Below, in pieces: positions 12,760-23,014 of a DNA stretch of 64,000 nt (positions within the stretch are counted from its first letter, which is position 1; every line of letters begins with the position of its first letter). The position numbers and the translations under genes are program-made. The DNA is taken from the NCBI GenBank assembly GCA_963995525.1, contig OZ023206.1, positions 62,308,994 through 62,372,993 of the forward strand, in the 5' to 3' direction. Under the pieces are notes generated by a model. That model was not told the origin of the DNA. It worked only from the letters and a program-made list of their open reading frames with translations, and made no database searches. This DNA comes from Escarpia spicata. Its lineage: Eukaryota; Annelida; Polychaeta; Sabellida; Siboglinidae.

Positions 12760-13260
12760 AATACATACAATTATTCCTTAACATAAAAAAATAATTTAAT
12801 GTCTATATTTTCATCAAACATTTTTTTTTCTTTTTTTCTTAATAAACACTTTTATTCTTGACAGGACATCTGCATCCTTTTTATACAATTGTTTAATTCC
12901 CTATTTAAAAGTGTTCAAGCAACTTTCTTAATTTATATAAAATTGTAGACAAATTGCACACTATCATACACTAATAGATATATAATCAGGACATTGTGCA
13001 ATGTATTATTGATACAAAAATATTTAAGTGGAGTTTTTAATATAATAAAAATATTATATATATATTATGTGTGTGTTACCAAGACTACATCATAAAATGT
13101 AGTCTTACAATCATAATTATTACAGCCCTTCACAAACAAATGAACCAATTCACTGAATTCATGATGTGATATTGATAAAACACACAGTTTTGCCAGTATA
13201 ATAATAATTAGAAGATAACGGTTGTTTATTATCAACTAATGCAAATAAATTAACTTTCAG
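12760..13260. other. AT-rich intergenic or intronic DNA
   Basis: No gene, RNA or repeat is recognised. It ends in TTAACTTTCAG, a convincing 3' splice site for the P2RX7-like exon that follows. Confidence 0.5.
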
Positions 13261-13417
13261 AACATATCAATTGATTCGATTAGCCGCATATCGTCACTTC
13301 ACTTTGTGGTGAAGAGGAGATTTGGAAAAGGCAACAGACGTGTTATACCAGCCTGCGCTGTATCCAGAAGCGAATGGGGTTTATGAATATTTCAGCTGTG
13401 GATATTGCACTAGGCAG
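13261..13417 (+). pseudogene. P2RX7 intracellular-domain-like exon, frameshifted
   Basis: The exon is bounded by TTTCAG (ends 13260) and a GTGAGT donor (13418). One frame reads YQLIRLAAYRHFTLW and then meets TGA. A second frame reads RFGKGNRRVIPACAVS, and the first frame resumes with YPEANGVYEYF. In order these match the conserved block of the cysteine-rich cytoplasmic domain of P2X7 receptors and of the many invertebrate P2X7-like proteins (AYRQ...W, G.LG.G.RRVIP.C.V, P...G.Y.GF). Two frame changes make it a pseudogene. Family recognised from memory, not by search. Confidence 0.5.
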
Positions 13418-14080
13418 GTGAGTGTACGGTGAAAATAAAAACCCTGGACAAGTAAGATTAGATTGACCAAAAGGTAGAATGAATTACTCGGTGCCTTCTT
13501 ATCCCATTTTTGCAACAACAATGTGATCTGTAGTGTCTTGCATGTCAAGTTCATAATTTGATTTGTAATATGAAATATATCAACAGTTTATTCATATGGA
13601 GAAACAATTCACAAATAAATAAGACTACATGGGAGACTGTGCCAATGCATTAGTCAAATTCACACACCAGTTATTAATGTTTCTTTCAGTTGATTCACTT
13701 CACATTGTGACATATTTTAATCTAACTGTATTACAATTTGGGTCTTTGTCTGTCCTGTGCACGTATAGTACATCAATAAGTAACACGTTTATTGACGATA
13801 TGGGCCATCATCGTGATCAGATATTGTGACCAAAAAAATTACTACATACAAAATATTCCATTACAGTTCCAGTTTTACATATTTGTGGGTTTCAACACTA
13901 GGGGCATCTGTCAAGAAAACAAGTACTTATTATTCAAGATACAGATTCAAAACTTGTAGTACTAGTTTCAATATCTATCAATTGACTCCAAATGGATTTA
14001 TCTAGATTTATGGCACTACATAAGTGTTGTTATTATCATTAAATACTTCTTGAGATGTTATTTTGGGATAATGTCATATT
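13418..14080. other. AT-rich non-coding DNA
   Basis: No recognisable gene or repeat. The ORF at 13629-13829 has no domain signature. Confidence 0.5.
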
Positions 14081-14081
14081 C

Positions 14082-14136
<55 letters not shown>

Positions 14137-14138
14137 AG
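14081..14138. repeat. TA microsatellite
   Basis: About 58 bp of alternating TA with two G interruptions. Confidence 0.95.
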
Positions 14139-14171
14139 TAGTAATACGCGTGGTCTAGCGTAGAGGTTTGC

Positions 14172-14222
14172 GCAGTCCGGAGGAAACCCCATGTTAAGAG
14201 ATAGGGATTTCCTCCAGACTGC
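14172..14222. repeat. Hairpin-forming inverted repeat
   Basis: GCAGTCCGGAGGAAA (14172-14186) and TTTCCTCCAGACTGC (14208-14222) pair with one mismatch around a 21-base loop. The loop sequence CCCCATGTTAA...ATAGGGATTT recurs in looser form at 14387-14432. The role is unknown. Confidence 0.6.
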
Positions 14223-14680
14223 ACATTTTCTACCGCTTATGATTTATGCAAATGAGCTCTCATAATTTGCATAAATGACCTTATATGGGCATTGTGGGCG
14301 TGGTTAGTTATGCAAATGAGCTTGGAAAAATAGTTCCGGTCCCATGTTATTGTCGCAAAGGTATCCGACCACTTTTCGAATTTTCTCCATGTTAAACCAT
14401 AGGGATTTTTAACCCCATGTTAAAGCATAGGTGCTGTTATCGTAAAGGTATACGACGATATTTTGAATTTTCGGAGTGGATCAAGCGACGCTACTGGCAA
14501 CGTATCTGGACTTGTTTGTTTGTTGCGCGCGAGTGCGCGCGAACCGCACCGTGATTGCGCAATATCATTGCTCGTGGCTATAAATAAACTCGTACGCGGA
14601 GACGTGTCTGAGCTTGTTTGTTTTTGTGCGTGCACGAGCTTTTCGACACGCCCACGTGACCTTAACGTTCAACATGCATC
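14223..14680. other. Leader region upstream of polymerase gene 1
   Basis: It contains repeats of ATGTTAAA.CATAGG, two ATGCAAATGAGCT motifs (octamer-like) and the palindrome-like GCGCGCGAGTGCGCGCG near 14525-14541. No gene is seen. It could be the edge of the AT-rich viral element, but no terminal inverted repeat was identified. Confidence 0.4.
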
Positions 14681-14688
14681 TATATAAG
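14681..14688 (+). promoter_or_regulatory. TATA box of polymerase gene 1
   Basis: TATATAAG lies 37 bp before the ATG at 14726, with CACGTG about 30 bp upstream of it. Position and sequence fit a core promoter. Confidence 0.6.
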
Positions 14689-14725
14689 ACCGTGAAGACG
14701 ATCTGCTTGTCATTCGACATTCGAC

Positions 14726-17700
14726 ATGGCACACAACGAGACAAGACAAGGGTGGAGCTACGCAGAGGCGGTCAGAGGGCCGCGGCCCGTCGTTGAGAGC
14801 GCACCGGGGTTGACCCCCATCACGTATAGGGAGGCCTTCCCTCCACTACCGACGTCCGGCCCAGCGTCCGGACCAACCCCCGCATCAGTGGAACCACCAT
14901 CCCGGGTGGTAAGTGTTTATTATTATATTTCCATTTGAAATTTTTTTCGTGTGTATAATTATCTAGCATTAAGACACTGATGAAAACGTCTAATAACAAT
15001 CCTTCGTACATTTAGAACGTCGTCTGTGAGATCCCCACGGGAACACTCCCCTCCCGGGCAGGGTTTCAGCGTTCGTCGTGTAAGACCAGTTTTACACGGA
15101 AAGATAATTGGAAGCGCCACGCGGGCGATGTGGCCGCCCAAAAAGAACGGCTGAGGAGGCCGAGTTGGACGCGCTGGTGGTGAGTTTAACTTTATGTTGT
15201 GCTACTATACACTTTCGCCTAAAATGACGTCCCTGTATATTGTTTACTTTCGTCAAAATGGCGTCCACGTCTATGTCACCTCTTTATGTTTTGTATGCCA
15301 TGATTAAAAATCAACTTGTGTTTATTTTCAGGGGTTGCTACAAATCCCGTCTTTTTATCCTTTGTATATCATGATTAAAAGTCAACTTGCGTGTTTATTT
15401 CAGCGCCAAGAAAAGGAGCGCATCGCTGCTGCTGACAGTGTTCCAACTACCTCTGCGCCACGAAAACGCTGCCGGTCACCGTCGACTGCTTCAGTATCGC
15501 CATCACAAAAAAAGGCCATCATCTGCAGCCTCTCCGGCATCACCTGCAGCTTTTCCGGCGCTACAACAAGATTCACTTGTACCACCGGAGGTGGTAGATT
15601 TTGTACCTGATGATTTGTTTAATTTGTATAGGAGTCAGTGGTCGACAATTCGCACACATTATCGTAGGGGGCCCGTCCAGAGAACCTACAACATCCGATT
15701 AATGAACAAACTACCGCCTTCAAAATTAATTTAAGCTTCGGATTTATTTTATATAACCAGAAAACGAAAGAACATCGTTATTTTCATTCTTCAAAAAATG
15801 TTTCCGGTAGGTTTCTGGACAGGCCCCCTTTAATTACAAATGTCGATGAATTTCAGTTGTTTTTAAAATCGTTTGAAGAAAAAGATATTTTAAGTTGGGC
15901 AATTAGACAGAGGCCCGATTCTCAGTGGATCTGTGAAATGGTAGCAAATGTTACATTTTACGTAAACATCATACCTGATCACCCTATAGGCACTTGTGAG
16001 CACATAGTCCTTCCCGAGTATATTCTCACAAATAAAGGTTTACATTCATTATCCTGTGAGTGGTCCCTACAGGGCTGTCCTCCTTATAAAGATCATCTTT
16101 GTTTTTTCCGTGCTCTCGCGCTAAGTCGGGGAGGTGATATTCGTAATCTTGAGCATCATGTTCAAATATTATATAACATGTATCAAGAGGCTATAAACGA
16201 TGCCCTGTCTATGAAGCGTTTCCCTGGTTTTAAGCTAAGTGACCTTTATGACATTGAAAAGCTTTTTCACATCAATATATTTGTTTATGATCTACTCGAT
16301 CATCACGACGACGACGACGAAAACTTGGTAGCATGTCATTTAATGAGACGTTCAACATGAAAATTCCCCGATACTTTAAATTTGAATCTTTTCGAAACAC
16401 ATTTTTCTTATATCCACGATATTAAAACATACACACGGTCTTTCAAATGTATCAAATGTGACAAACTTTGGCATACAGAATGGTCCTTAAAAGACACCAA
16501 CAAGGTTGCGAAGTCGAGGTCAAGAAAATATTCCCTGGTGGTATATTTCATGTTCAGGAAACAATTTTTCAGAAACTTGATGAGTTGGGTATTGACGTCG
16601 AAGAAAAAAACCGATATTATCCGTTTCGGGCCACCTTTGATTTTGAATCTTATTTTGATACGACCAACTTACCGGTAAATACTCCAAAGGTCGAGTGGTT
16701 GGCTCGACACGAAATACTTAGCGTTAGTGTGTCATCCAATGTTCCCGGGTACAAGGAACCACGCTGTTTTATTAGCGAGGGTGAGCCGAGCCAACTAGTC
16801 GACCGTTTTTTAAATTATCTCTACGAAATTAGCGACACCGCTTCCGAAATTCTTAAAACACGTTATCAGTTTGTTTTTGATCAATTAACCCAACAACTAA
16901 AAGATATCCAATCACCAGAGGCTAGAATGCTCGAACCCGACGTAGACGAAATTCTAGATGACGGGTCACCTTTACCTATTATCCCAGAAGATGAAATTTC
17001 AAAATTAATTAGTAAGCTTCACGGATTTCTTGAAGAACTACCCGTCATTGGCTTTAATTCCGGAAAATACGATTTTAACGTCATTAAAAAATATATCACA
17101 CCACACTTCCTGACAACCGACGTAGGTGACGAGACGGACGAGAACGAATCTAATAAGAAATCTAAAAATGTCATGTTCACAGTAATGCGTCATACTAATG
17201 TGATGTGTTTAAAAACAGCGACTTTGAAATTTTGGGACATCATAAATTATTTGGCCCCCGGTTTTAGTTAAGATAAATTTCTGAAAGCTTACGGATGTGT
17301 ACAAACTAAAGGATACTTTCCCTACGAGTGGGTGACTTCGTTAAGTAGACTCGACTGTGAATCCCTTCCTCCAAAGAAAACTTTTCACAGCGATTTGAAA
17401 AACGAGGACATTTCTGACGAAAATTACGCGTACTGCGAACAAATTTGGCGCGATCACGATATGAAAACTTTTCGTGATTTTCTTATTTGGTACAACAATA
17501 GAGATGTCGTTCCTTTCCTTGAAGCTATAAAAAAAACTGTTCTCTTTTTACAAATTGCGCCACATTGATATGTTTAAAGATGGTATTAGCGTTCCCGGTC
17601 TAACCATGAAATTTATGTTTGACACATTACCACGTGACATTTATTTTAGTCTGTTTAATCAAAAACATTCGGATTTACACGATATGTTAAAAAAAGTAAT

Positions 17701-19597
17701 CGTAGGGGGCCCATCTATAATATATCACCGCCATCACGAAGTCGACGTTACACGGCTTCGTGAATCGGAAATGGGTTACTCAGCTCACCCCTGTCGTTCT
17801 ATTGTTGGCTACGATGCAAATGGATTATACCTTTGGGCTCTTTCGCAAGATATGCCCACCGGATGTTATACGCGTCGTAACCAAGAAAATAATTTCAGAC
17901 CTAAAACATCACGTGTTTACGGAAAAATGGCTCTTGAGTGGCTAGAGTGGGTAACTCACGAGAAGAATACAACGATAAGGCATCAATTTAACGGAGAAGA
18001 GAAACGCATTGGGGATCGTAAACTTCCCGTTGACGGATGGTGTGCCCAGACTCGCACCGTTTACCAATTTCACGGTTGCTATTTTCACGGTTGTACATGT
18101 AACGTGGAGCACACCAACTCTATCAACGGGAAGTCTATGGCCGATCTCTTATCGGAAACTAAAAAAACACTACGTATTTGCGTAAATATACCGAGGTCGT
18201 CGAAATGTGGGAATGTCAATGGAAAGAAATTCGATAAAAATTCCGAAGTAAGAAATTTTCTAAATTCAAAATTTCCTCGCCGTAACCTGAAGTGGGAAAT
18301 GACCCAAGATAAAGTTTTGCAAAATGTAGTTGAAAGTCGCCTATTTGGCATGGTAGAGTGCGACATTTTGGTTCCAGATCATCTTAAAGATTATTTTGGT
18401 GAAATGCAACCCATTTTCAAAAACATTGACATTACCCGTGACGACATCGGCCCGTATATGCGAGCTTACGGCGAAGAGCACAATATATTATCTACTCCTC
18501 GGCGTACACTGGTGGCTTCGTATTTTGGTAAAAAAATTCTTTTAGGTACACCTTTGTTAAAATGGTACTTGAAACACGGACTGGTCGTTTCTCACGTTTA
18601 TCAAGTTTTAGAATACGAATCCAGTCCGTGTTTCAAGCATTTCGCCAATGCCGTCTCGAATGCACGCCGCGAAGGTGACGTGCACCCGGACAAGGCTATT
18701 ATTGGTGATACGATGAAACTTCTTGGGAACAGTGCCTATGGAAAATGTATCACTAATAAGGATCTCCACAGAGATATTATCTTTTGTAATAGTAAAACGG
18801 CGAGCCAAGGAATTAACAGTCATCTTTTTCGCCAGCTAGACCCAATTATGGAATCCGTGTACCAATTGACAATGAACAAGAAATCCATTAAATACGATCT
18901 CCCTCTTCAAATTGGTTTTATGGTTTACCAGTATGCAAAATTGAGAATGCTTGAATTTTATTACGATTTCATATATTATTATATAGAGCACCCTCTCTTC
19001 CAATATTGCGAGATGTATACGGATTCCGCATATTTAAGTCTAGCTTTTTCTTGTTTAGACGATTGTGTTACTACAGCTAAACGACAAGACTACTTTACAA
19101 TCTTGTCACGGTGGTTCCCGGCCGTTTGTTGTGACGCGCACGCGTCCGATTATCTCACTTGTCGGATGGAAGGGAAATAATGGGTCCCTTCGGAATCGTG
19201 TTGTATTGCGCGTGCGCGTCACGACAAAAGGACACCCGGCCTATTCAAGGTCGAATACGAAGGTAGAGGTTTTATCGGCTTGTGCAGCAAAACATATTGT
19301 TTAGGTGATACGGATAAATTCAGCACGAAAGGTCTAAATAAGAGACACAACGAAATTGACAAAGACACATTTTTGAAAGTATAGAAAACCAAAGAGAGAG
19401 GTGTTGGAAAAAATCGAGGGTTTCGGGTGAAGAATGCTTCAGTTTTTACTTATATTCAAGAACGTTCTGCACTAACCTATTTTTATCCAAACGACCGGTA
19501 CAAGCCGATGGAATCTCTACCTCTCCGTGTCTGGTATAATAGACACGCCAGTAAATCTTCTCGTGAGCTACCCGTGTATCATTCGGTATTGGTGTAA
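14726..19597 (+). pseudogene. Protein-primed family B DNA polymerase (copy 1), decayed
   Basis: This Polinton/adintovirus-type polymerase would copy the element from a protein primer. Putative exons: 14726-14908, 15016-15179 and from 15404, with GTAAGT and GTGAGT donors and TTTAG/TTTCAG acceptors. A zinc finger (CIKC...LKRHQQGC) sits near 16460-16510. Exonuclease motifs are ATFDFESYFD (16630) and GFNSGKYDFN (17051). The palm has YDANGLYLWAL (17811), KLLGNSAYGK (18716) and MYTDSAYLSL (19013), where Tyr replaces the first catalytic Asp expected in DTDS. Stops: TGA 16358-16360, TAA 17269-17271, TAA 19178-19180, TAG 19382-19384. Frame changes: near 15695, near 16490 and at an A8 run at 17526-17536. 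AT-rich, unlike the genes after 20526. Confidence 0.85.
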
Positions 19598-20400
19598 CAT
19601 TCGGTATTTGTGTAACATATAGTCTTGGTGTAACCGTGATCAGGTATGATGTTTATCGACCACTGACTCCTACTTGTTACTTGTCGATTATTAAAGAGTG
19701 TACTTTTCACATTTCACATTTACTGTTCGGCACACTGGTGAGATAGCCGTGTAATATCCGATCTTAATATAGCCGTGATGAACTATTGTGTTTATCGACT
19801 CCTATCTTGTCAATTGTTAAAACGTGTATCGATACACACACGTCATCGTTGCATCATCATCATCATCATGTGCTTTTTTCTTTTTAAGTGAACACTGATG
19901 AAATATATACGAAGTATATTGTATACTCCAAGTGCTGCAGGAATCGTGTCATAAAATAAATAAACACAGAGTGTAGCATACTGTATAACAGTGTCTGTGT
20001 ATATCATATGGAGTCGATGTGTATATGTGTATCCCGATGACTATGAAAACTACAAACAAACACACTCATTCATAGCATCAACACGATTTTATTTGTCATT
20101 TCACATATGATCTCTCTTGAACACTGTTCCTGTGGATTGTATTTCCCACGCGAACCTGTTTTTTGTCCCAAATCGATAATACTAATAGGGTTCCAAACGT
20201 GTGATTTGCAAAGGTGTCGCCGAATGAACTGCGCGCCGGGACGATGCAGGTCGTCTACGATGCCGACGACGACCACTGTCAAACGGAATGCTGGTTTCCT
20301 TTGACATGTCGTTAGTAGTAATAAGGGAAGTGAGAGGTTCGCCCCGCCCCTTTTTGACCTACTTTTAGGCCTAACTCCATGCATAAAAAACGTCCTTATC
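19598..20400. other. Non-coding spacer between the AT-rich and GC-rich viral blocks
   Basis: It has TGTAACATTCGGTAT repeats just after the polymerase, a CAT triplet tract at 19850-19868, and ORFs at 20070-20384 (minus) and 20107-20304 (plus) with no recognised domain. All of it is present unchanged in the inverted copy at 62158-62960, so the joining of the two blocks is older than the duplication. Confidence 0.5.
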
Positions 20401-20407
20401 TTTTTCG

Positions 20408-20481
20408 GGAACCTACTTATAAAAAAAGATCAAAGGGTTTTGTGTAACCTGAGAGAAATCGGGAACCTACTTATAAAAAAC
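20408..20481. repeat. Direct repeat CGGGAACCTACTTATAAAAAA
   Basis: Two copies, starting at 20408 and 20460, each about 21 bp, 52 bp apart. Each contains TTATAAAAAA, so they could be TATA-like promoter elements or part of an origin just ahead of the iteron array. Confidence 0.55.
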
Positions 20482-20525
20482 GTGATTGATGGCCTGTCAC
20501 TTTTTGATTGATGACTGAGGTACCG

Positions 20526-20640
20526 CCCCTAGCGTGAGGTACAGCCACCTAGCGATTATTCCAGTGATTAGTTTAACCCCTAGCGATCAACGTCCCAGCC
20601 CTAGCGATCAACGTAGCGTCGTCCCCCCTAGCGATCAACC
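20526..20640 (+). promoter_or_regulatory. CCTAGCG iteron array upstream of the NADAR gene
   Basis: CCTAGCG starts at 20528, 20548, 20579, 20600 and 20627. The last three copies extend to CCTAGCGATCAAC. Spacings are 20, 31, 21 and 27 bp, close to two or three helical turns. The array marks the start of GC-rich DNA and lies about 80-190 bp before a TATA box. It could bind a regulator or replication protein; no function is shown by sequence alone. Confidence 0.7.
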
Positions 20641-20717
20641 TCGTCGTAATACGTATATAACCGCGATAAAGCCACTCATAAACGCCGGATTAGCGCTTCG
20701 TCTAGCCGCGGCGGCGG

Positions 20718-20725
20718 TATATAAG
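20718..20725 (+). promoter_or_regulatory. TATA box of the NADAR gene and capsid block
   Basis: TATATAAG lies 31 bp before the ATG at 20757. It is the only strong TATA box noticed ahead of the GC-rich rightward genes. Confidence 0.65.
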
Positions 20726-20756
20726 CGGTGTCGGTAGCGGGTTATCGGTAGTAGCC

Positions 20757-21182
20757 ATGTCGGAACCTATATTCTTGTCGAATATGTACAGGTGCCGATT
20801 GACGGTGTACGGTCGGGTCTTCCGATCCGTCGAGCACGCCTATCAGTATATGAAAGCGATGTTCAACGAAGACCCCGAATGCGCCGCGTGTATCAAAAGA
20901 GCGCGATCGCCTTACTTAGCGAAACGACTCAGTTACGGAATACGAAAAAAGAGAACGGGAACCGAATGGAACGACGTTAGGGTCGCTTGTATGAAGGGGC
21001 TGTTGATGAGTAAGTTCGGCGGGGAGTTGAAGGCCGCTCTATTGGCCACCGGGGACGTCGAATTGGTGGAGTGGGTACCGAGTAGGGAGGGTTTCTGGGG
21101 TACCAGGATCGGGGACGTTGCGGGGGAGAATAAGCTCGGTAAACTGTCGATGGAGGTGCGCGATGCTTATAAAGACGCGTAA
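20757..21182 (+). CDS. NADAR-domain protein (YbiA/DUF1768-like)
   Basis: A 141-residue intact ORF covering one whole NADAR domain. Matching elements, in order: LSNMYRC at the N terminus, VFRSVEHAYQYMKA with the conserved Glu and His, EWNDVRVACMKGLLMSKFGG, LLATGDVELVEWV, FWGTRIGDVAGENKLGKLSMEVRD. Known NADAR proteins are ADP-ribose N-glycosidases; some remove ADP-ribose from guanine in DNA and counter DarT-type toxins, and YbiA is linked to riboflavin-pathway damage control. The usual Asp before the FWG motif appears changed (SREGFWG). It is the first gene after the promoter and overlaps the ATPase start by 20 bp. A role against host ADP-ribosylation is inference. NADAR is not part of the standard Polinton set I know. 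Confidence 0.85.
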   Translation: MSEPIFLSNMYRCRLTVYGRVFRSVEHAYQYMKAMFNEDPECAACIKRARSPYLAKRLSYGIRKKRTGTEWNDVRVACMKGLLMSKFGGELKAALLATGDVELVEWVPSREGFWGTRIGDVAGENKLGKLSMEVRDAYKDA

Positions 21183-21844
21183 AAAACCTCAGCCAGTATC
21201 AGTCGTGAAAATGGGCGGACCGTTGTTGAAGCATCCGTTTACGTGTATAGTATCTGGTCCTACGGGATGTGGTAAGACGACGTTCGTTGCCCGTCTGATA
21301 CGACACGCTATGATTGATCCACCGCCCGAAAAAATTATGTTGTGCTACGGGCAGTGGCAGACCGCCTAGGCATCTATGTCGCCGGAAATAGACTTCGTAG
21401 ACGGCCTGCCGACTACGACGCATTTAGACGGTAAAAAGAGGACGCTTGTAGTACTCGACGACCTCATGGAGGAAACCGATAGCGGAGTGACGGCGCTGTT
21501 TACTAAAAAAAAGTCATCATTGTAATACGTCGGTCGTACAACTCCGACAGAACATGTTTCCGAAAGGGAAAGAAAACCGTACAATCAGCCTGAACGCCCA
21601 ATACTTAGCGCTATTCAAGAACCCCCGAGACGTCGGTCAAGTAGGTCACCTAGCGAAACAGATGTACCCGGGAAAGGTCAACTACATGATAGAGGCTTTC
21701 AAAGACGCGACGTCGACGGCGTACGGCTATCTCTTCGTCGATCTGAAACAGGAAACGGAAGAGGACATGCGCCTGCGTACGTGTATATTTCCAGACGACC
21801 CCCTTCAGTACGTCTACGTACGGAAGGGTGGTGGTCAACTATAA
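21163..21844 (+). pseudogene. Packaging ATPase (FtsK/HerA, A32-like), interrupted
   Basis: This enzyme would pump viral DNA into capsids. Walker A is GPTGCGKTTF near residue 30, Walker B LVVLDDLMEE near residue 97, and the C-terminal part contains NMFPKGKENRTISLNAQYL, typical of Polinton ATPases. Two breaks are visible: an in-frame TAG at 21367-21369, and a run of eight A at about 21506-21513 after which the matching sequence continues in another frame. Both occur identically in the inverted copy. The start may be ATG 21163 (overlapping NADAR) or ATG 21211. Confidence 0.85.
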
Positions 21845-21880
21845 GTAGAGAGGGACGTCGCCGCGTACGCATTAGTCGGT

Positions 21881-22292
21881 ATGACGGGAAGACGCGCGGT
21901 GGTAGCGGCGAAGCGACGACCAAAGGCGGCGGCGACGACGGTTTCGGAGCAACGCCTGAAGAGACACATTTTCGCCCTGAAGTTGATGGATAGACATAAG
22001 CGGAACATCGATCTGCGAAAAGCCGTTCTCGCCCACTCGGAGGTCGGTCTCATGTAGTCTGTGCGATTGCGCGTACAATATTCTGAGAGGGAACGTGAAG
22101 GTGTCGCCGAAGCAGAAACGCGTGTTGACGAAATACAGAGATCACCTGCGTGACCTGGTCAACAAACGAATTCCGGTGAAGCGGAAGCGAGCCATCTTGC
22201 AAACGGGGGCGGGTGGTTTTCTGACGGCCCTGCTAGCACCGTTAGCGAGCACCGTTCTCCTGCCACCACTCAAACAGGTAATCGGGGGTTAA
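21881..22292 (+). pseudogene. GGFL-motif basic protein of Polinton-like elements, frameshifted
   Basis: The first 58 codons are very basic (MTGRRAVVAAKRRPKAAATT) and end at TAG 22055-22057. The sequence continues in another frame with CDCAYNILRGNV, SPKQKRVLTKYRDHLRDL and GGFLTALLAPL. This set (C.N.L.GNV, QK..L...K..LR, KRK, then a hydrophobic GGFL tail) recurs in a small protein encoded beside capsid genes in many animal Polinton-like elements. Its function is unknown; the basic body and hydrophobic tail suggest a virion or membrane-active role. The same break is in the inverted copy. Confidence 0.6.
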
Positions 22293-22295
22293 TCG

Positions 22296-23012
22296 ATGCA
22301 GTACGCGAAGAAGATGGCGTTGGTCGACCCGCGATTGGTGGAAAGTCTCCTTCAGCCACAGCCGTCGTCGAGCAGCACGCCCCGATAACGTGTACTGAGT
22401 AGCCTGGATAGCGACATGAAGGATATTCTAGAGCGATCGGATTTATCCGAACGCGATCAGGTGGTGTCGTACAATCAACTGCTGAGTCGCTACAACACTA
22501 TAGAGGCGGCTCGAACGGCGCAACCGATACGTGTTTCGATGGTCTACACCGACGGCGGCGAGATACAGCTCATGGCGGCGGCGGCATCGTCGGAGGCCGT
22601 AGAGCGCGAAATCGTAGCCAGCATGCCGAAAACGCTGAAAGGGAAGGCGAGTCTACTTATCGCGAAAATGAAAGCCGATCCCTTGTGTCGATGGAACGAC
22701 CGCGGCGAATTCATGTACGACGGTAAAACGATCGCGGGTAGTAACATGGTCGGTCTAGTGAACGATCTCATGCGAACGAGAACGAAGACGACACAGCCCC
22801 TAGGATGGCGAGCTTTCGGGTTGAGCATGAAGGGTATGAACATTCCTATGGAGTTCGTCGGCAACCCGCGCTATCGGGAGTACACGGAGCGACGGCGGCG
22901 GCGGTCAAGAGAAGAGGAGGGGTCGGCGGCGATCAGTTCAGCGGGGAAGGCGGCACGAAGAAGACGTACGGGTTCTAGAAAGAGAGCGTTGGACGCGTGG
23001 GAATCGATGTGA
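22296..23012 (+). pseudogene. 238-residue conserved Polinton-like protein, nonsense in this copy
   Basis: Starting 3 nt after the previous stop, the frame has TAA at codon 31 (22386-22388) and is otherwise open to TGA 23012; the inverted copy has a sense codon there and is open throughout. The C-terminal third contains GSNMVGLVNDLMRTRT, WRAFGLSMKGMNIPMEFVGN and an Arg-rich tail, a pattern I have seen in hypothetical proteins next to capsid genes of animal Polinton-like elements. Function unknown. An alternative ATG at 22416 would give a 198-residue product from this copy. Confidence 0.65.
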
Positions 23013-23014
23013 CG

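Larger units (their letters stand above)
8960..12760 (-). mobile_element. CR1-like non-LTR retrotransposon, dead
   Basis: The minus strand reads ORF1 (PHD-type finger, then an RRM-like stretch), then ORF2 (APE endonuclease, reverse transcriptase, C-terminal domain), the order of the CR1/L2 group. Many frameshifts and stops break both ORFs. The 3' end lies just after the ORF2 stop at 8984. A 5' end near 12760 is inferred from the start of ORF1. It appears to have landed in the P2RX7-like pseudogene. Confidence 0.8.

Noticed and set aside
20070..20384. 104-codon ORF between the viral blocks as a gene
   Set aside because: No domain, no promoter, composition like non-coding DNA; only its presence in both copies speaks for it, and everything there is copied.
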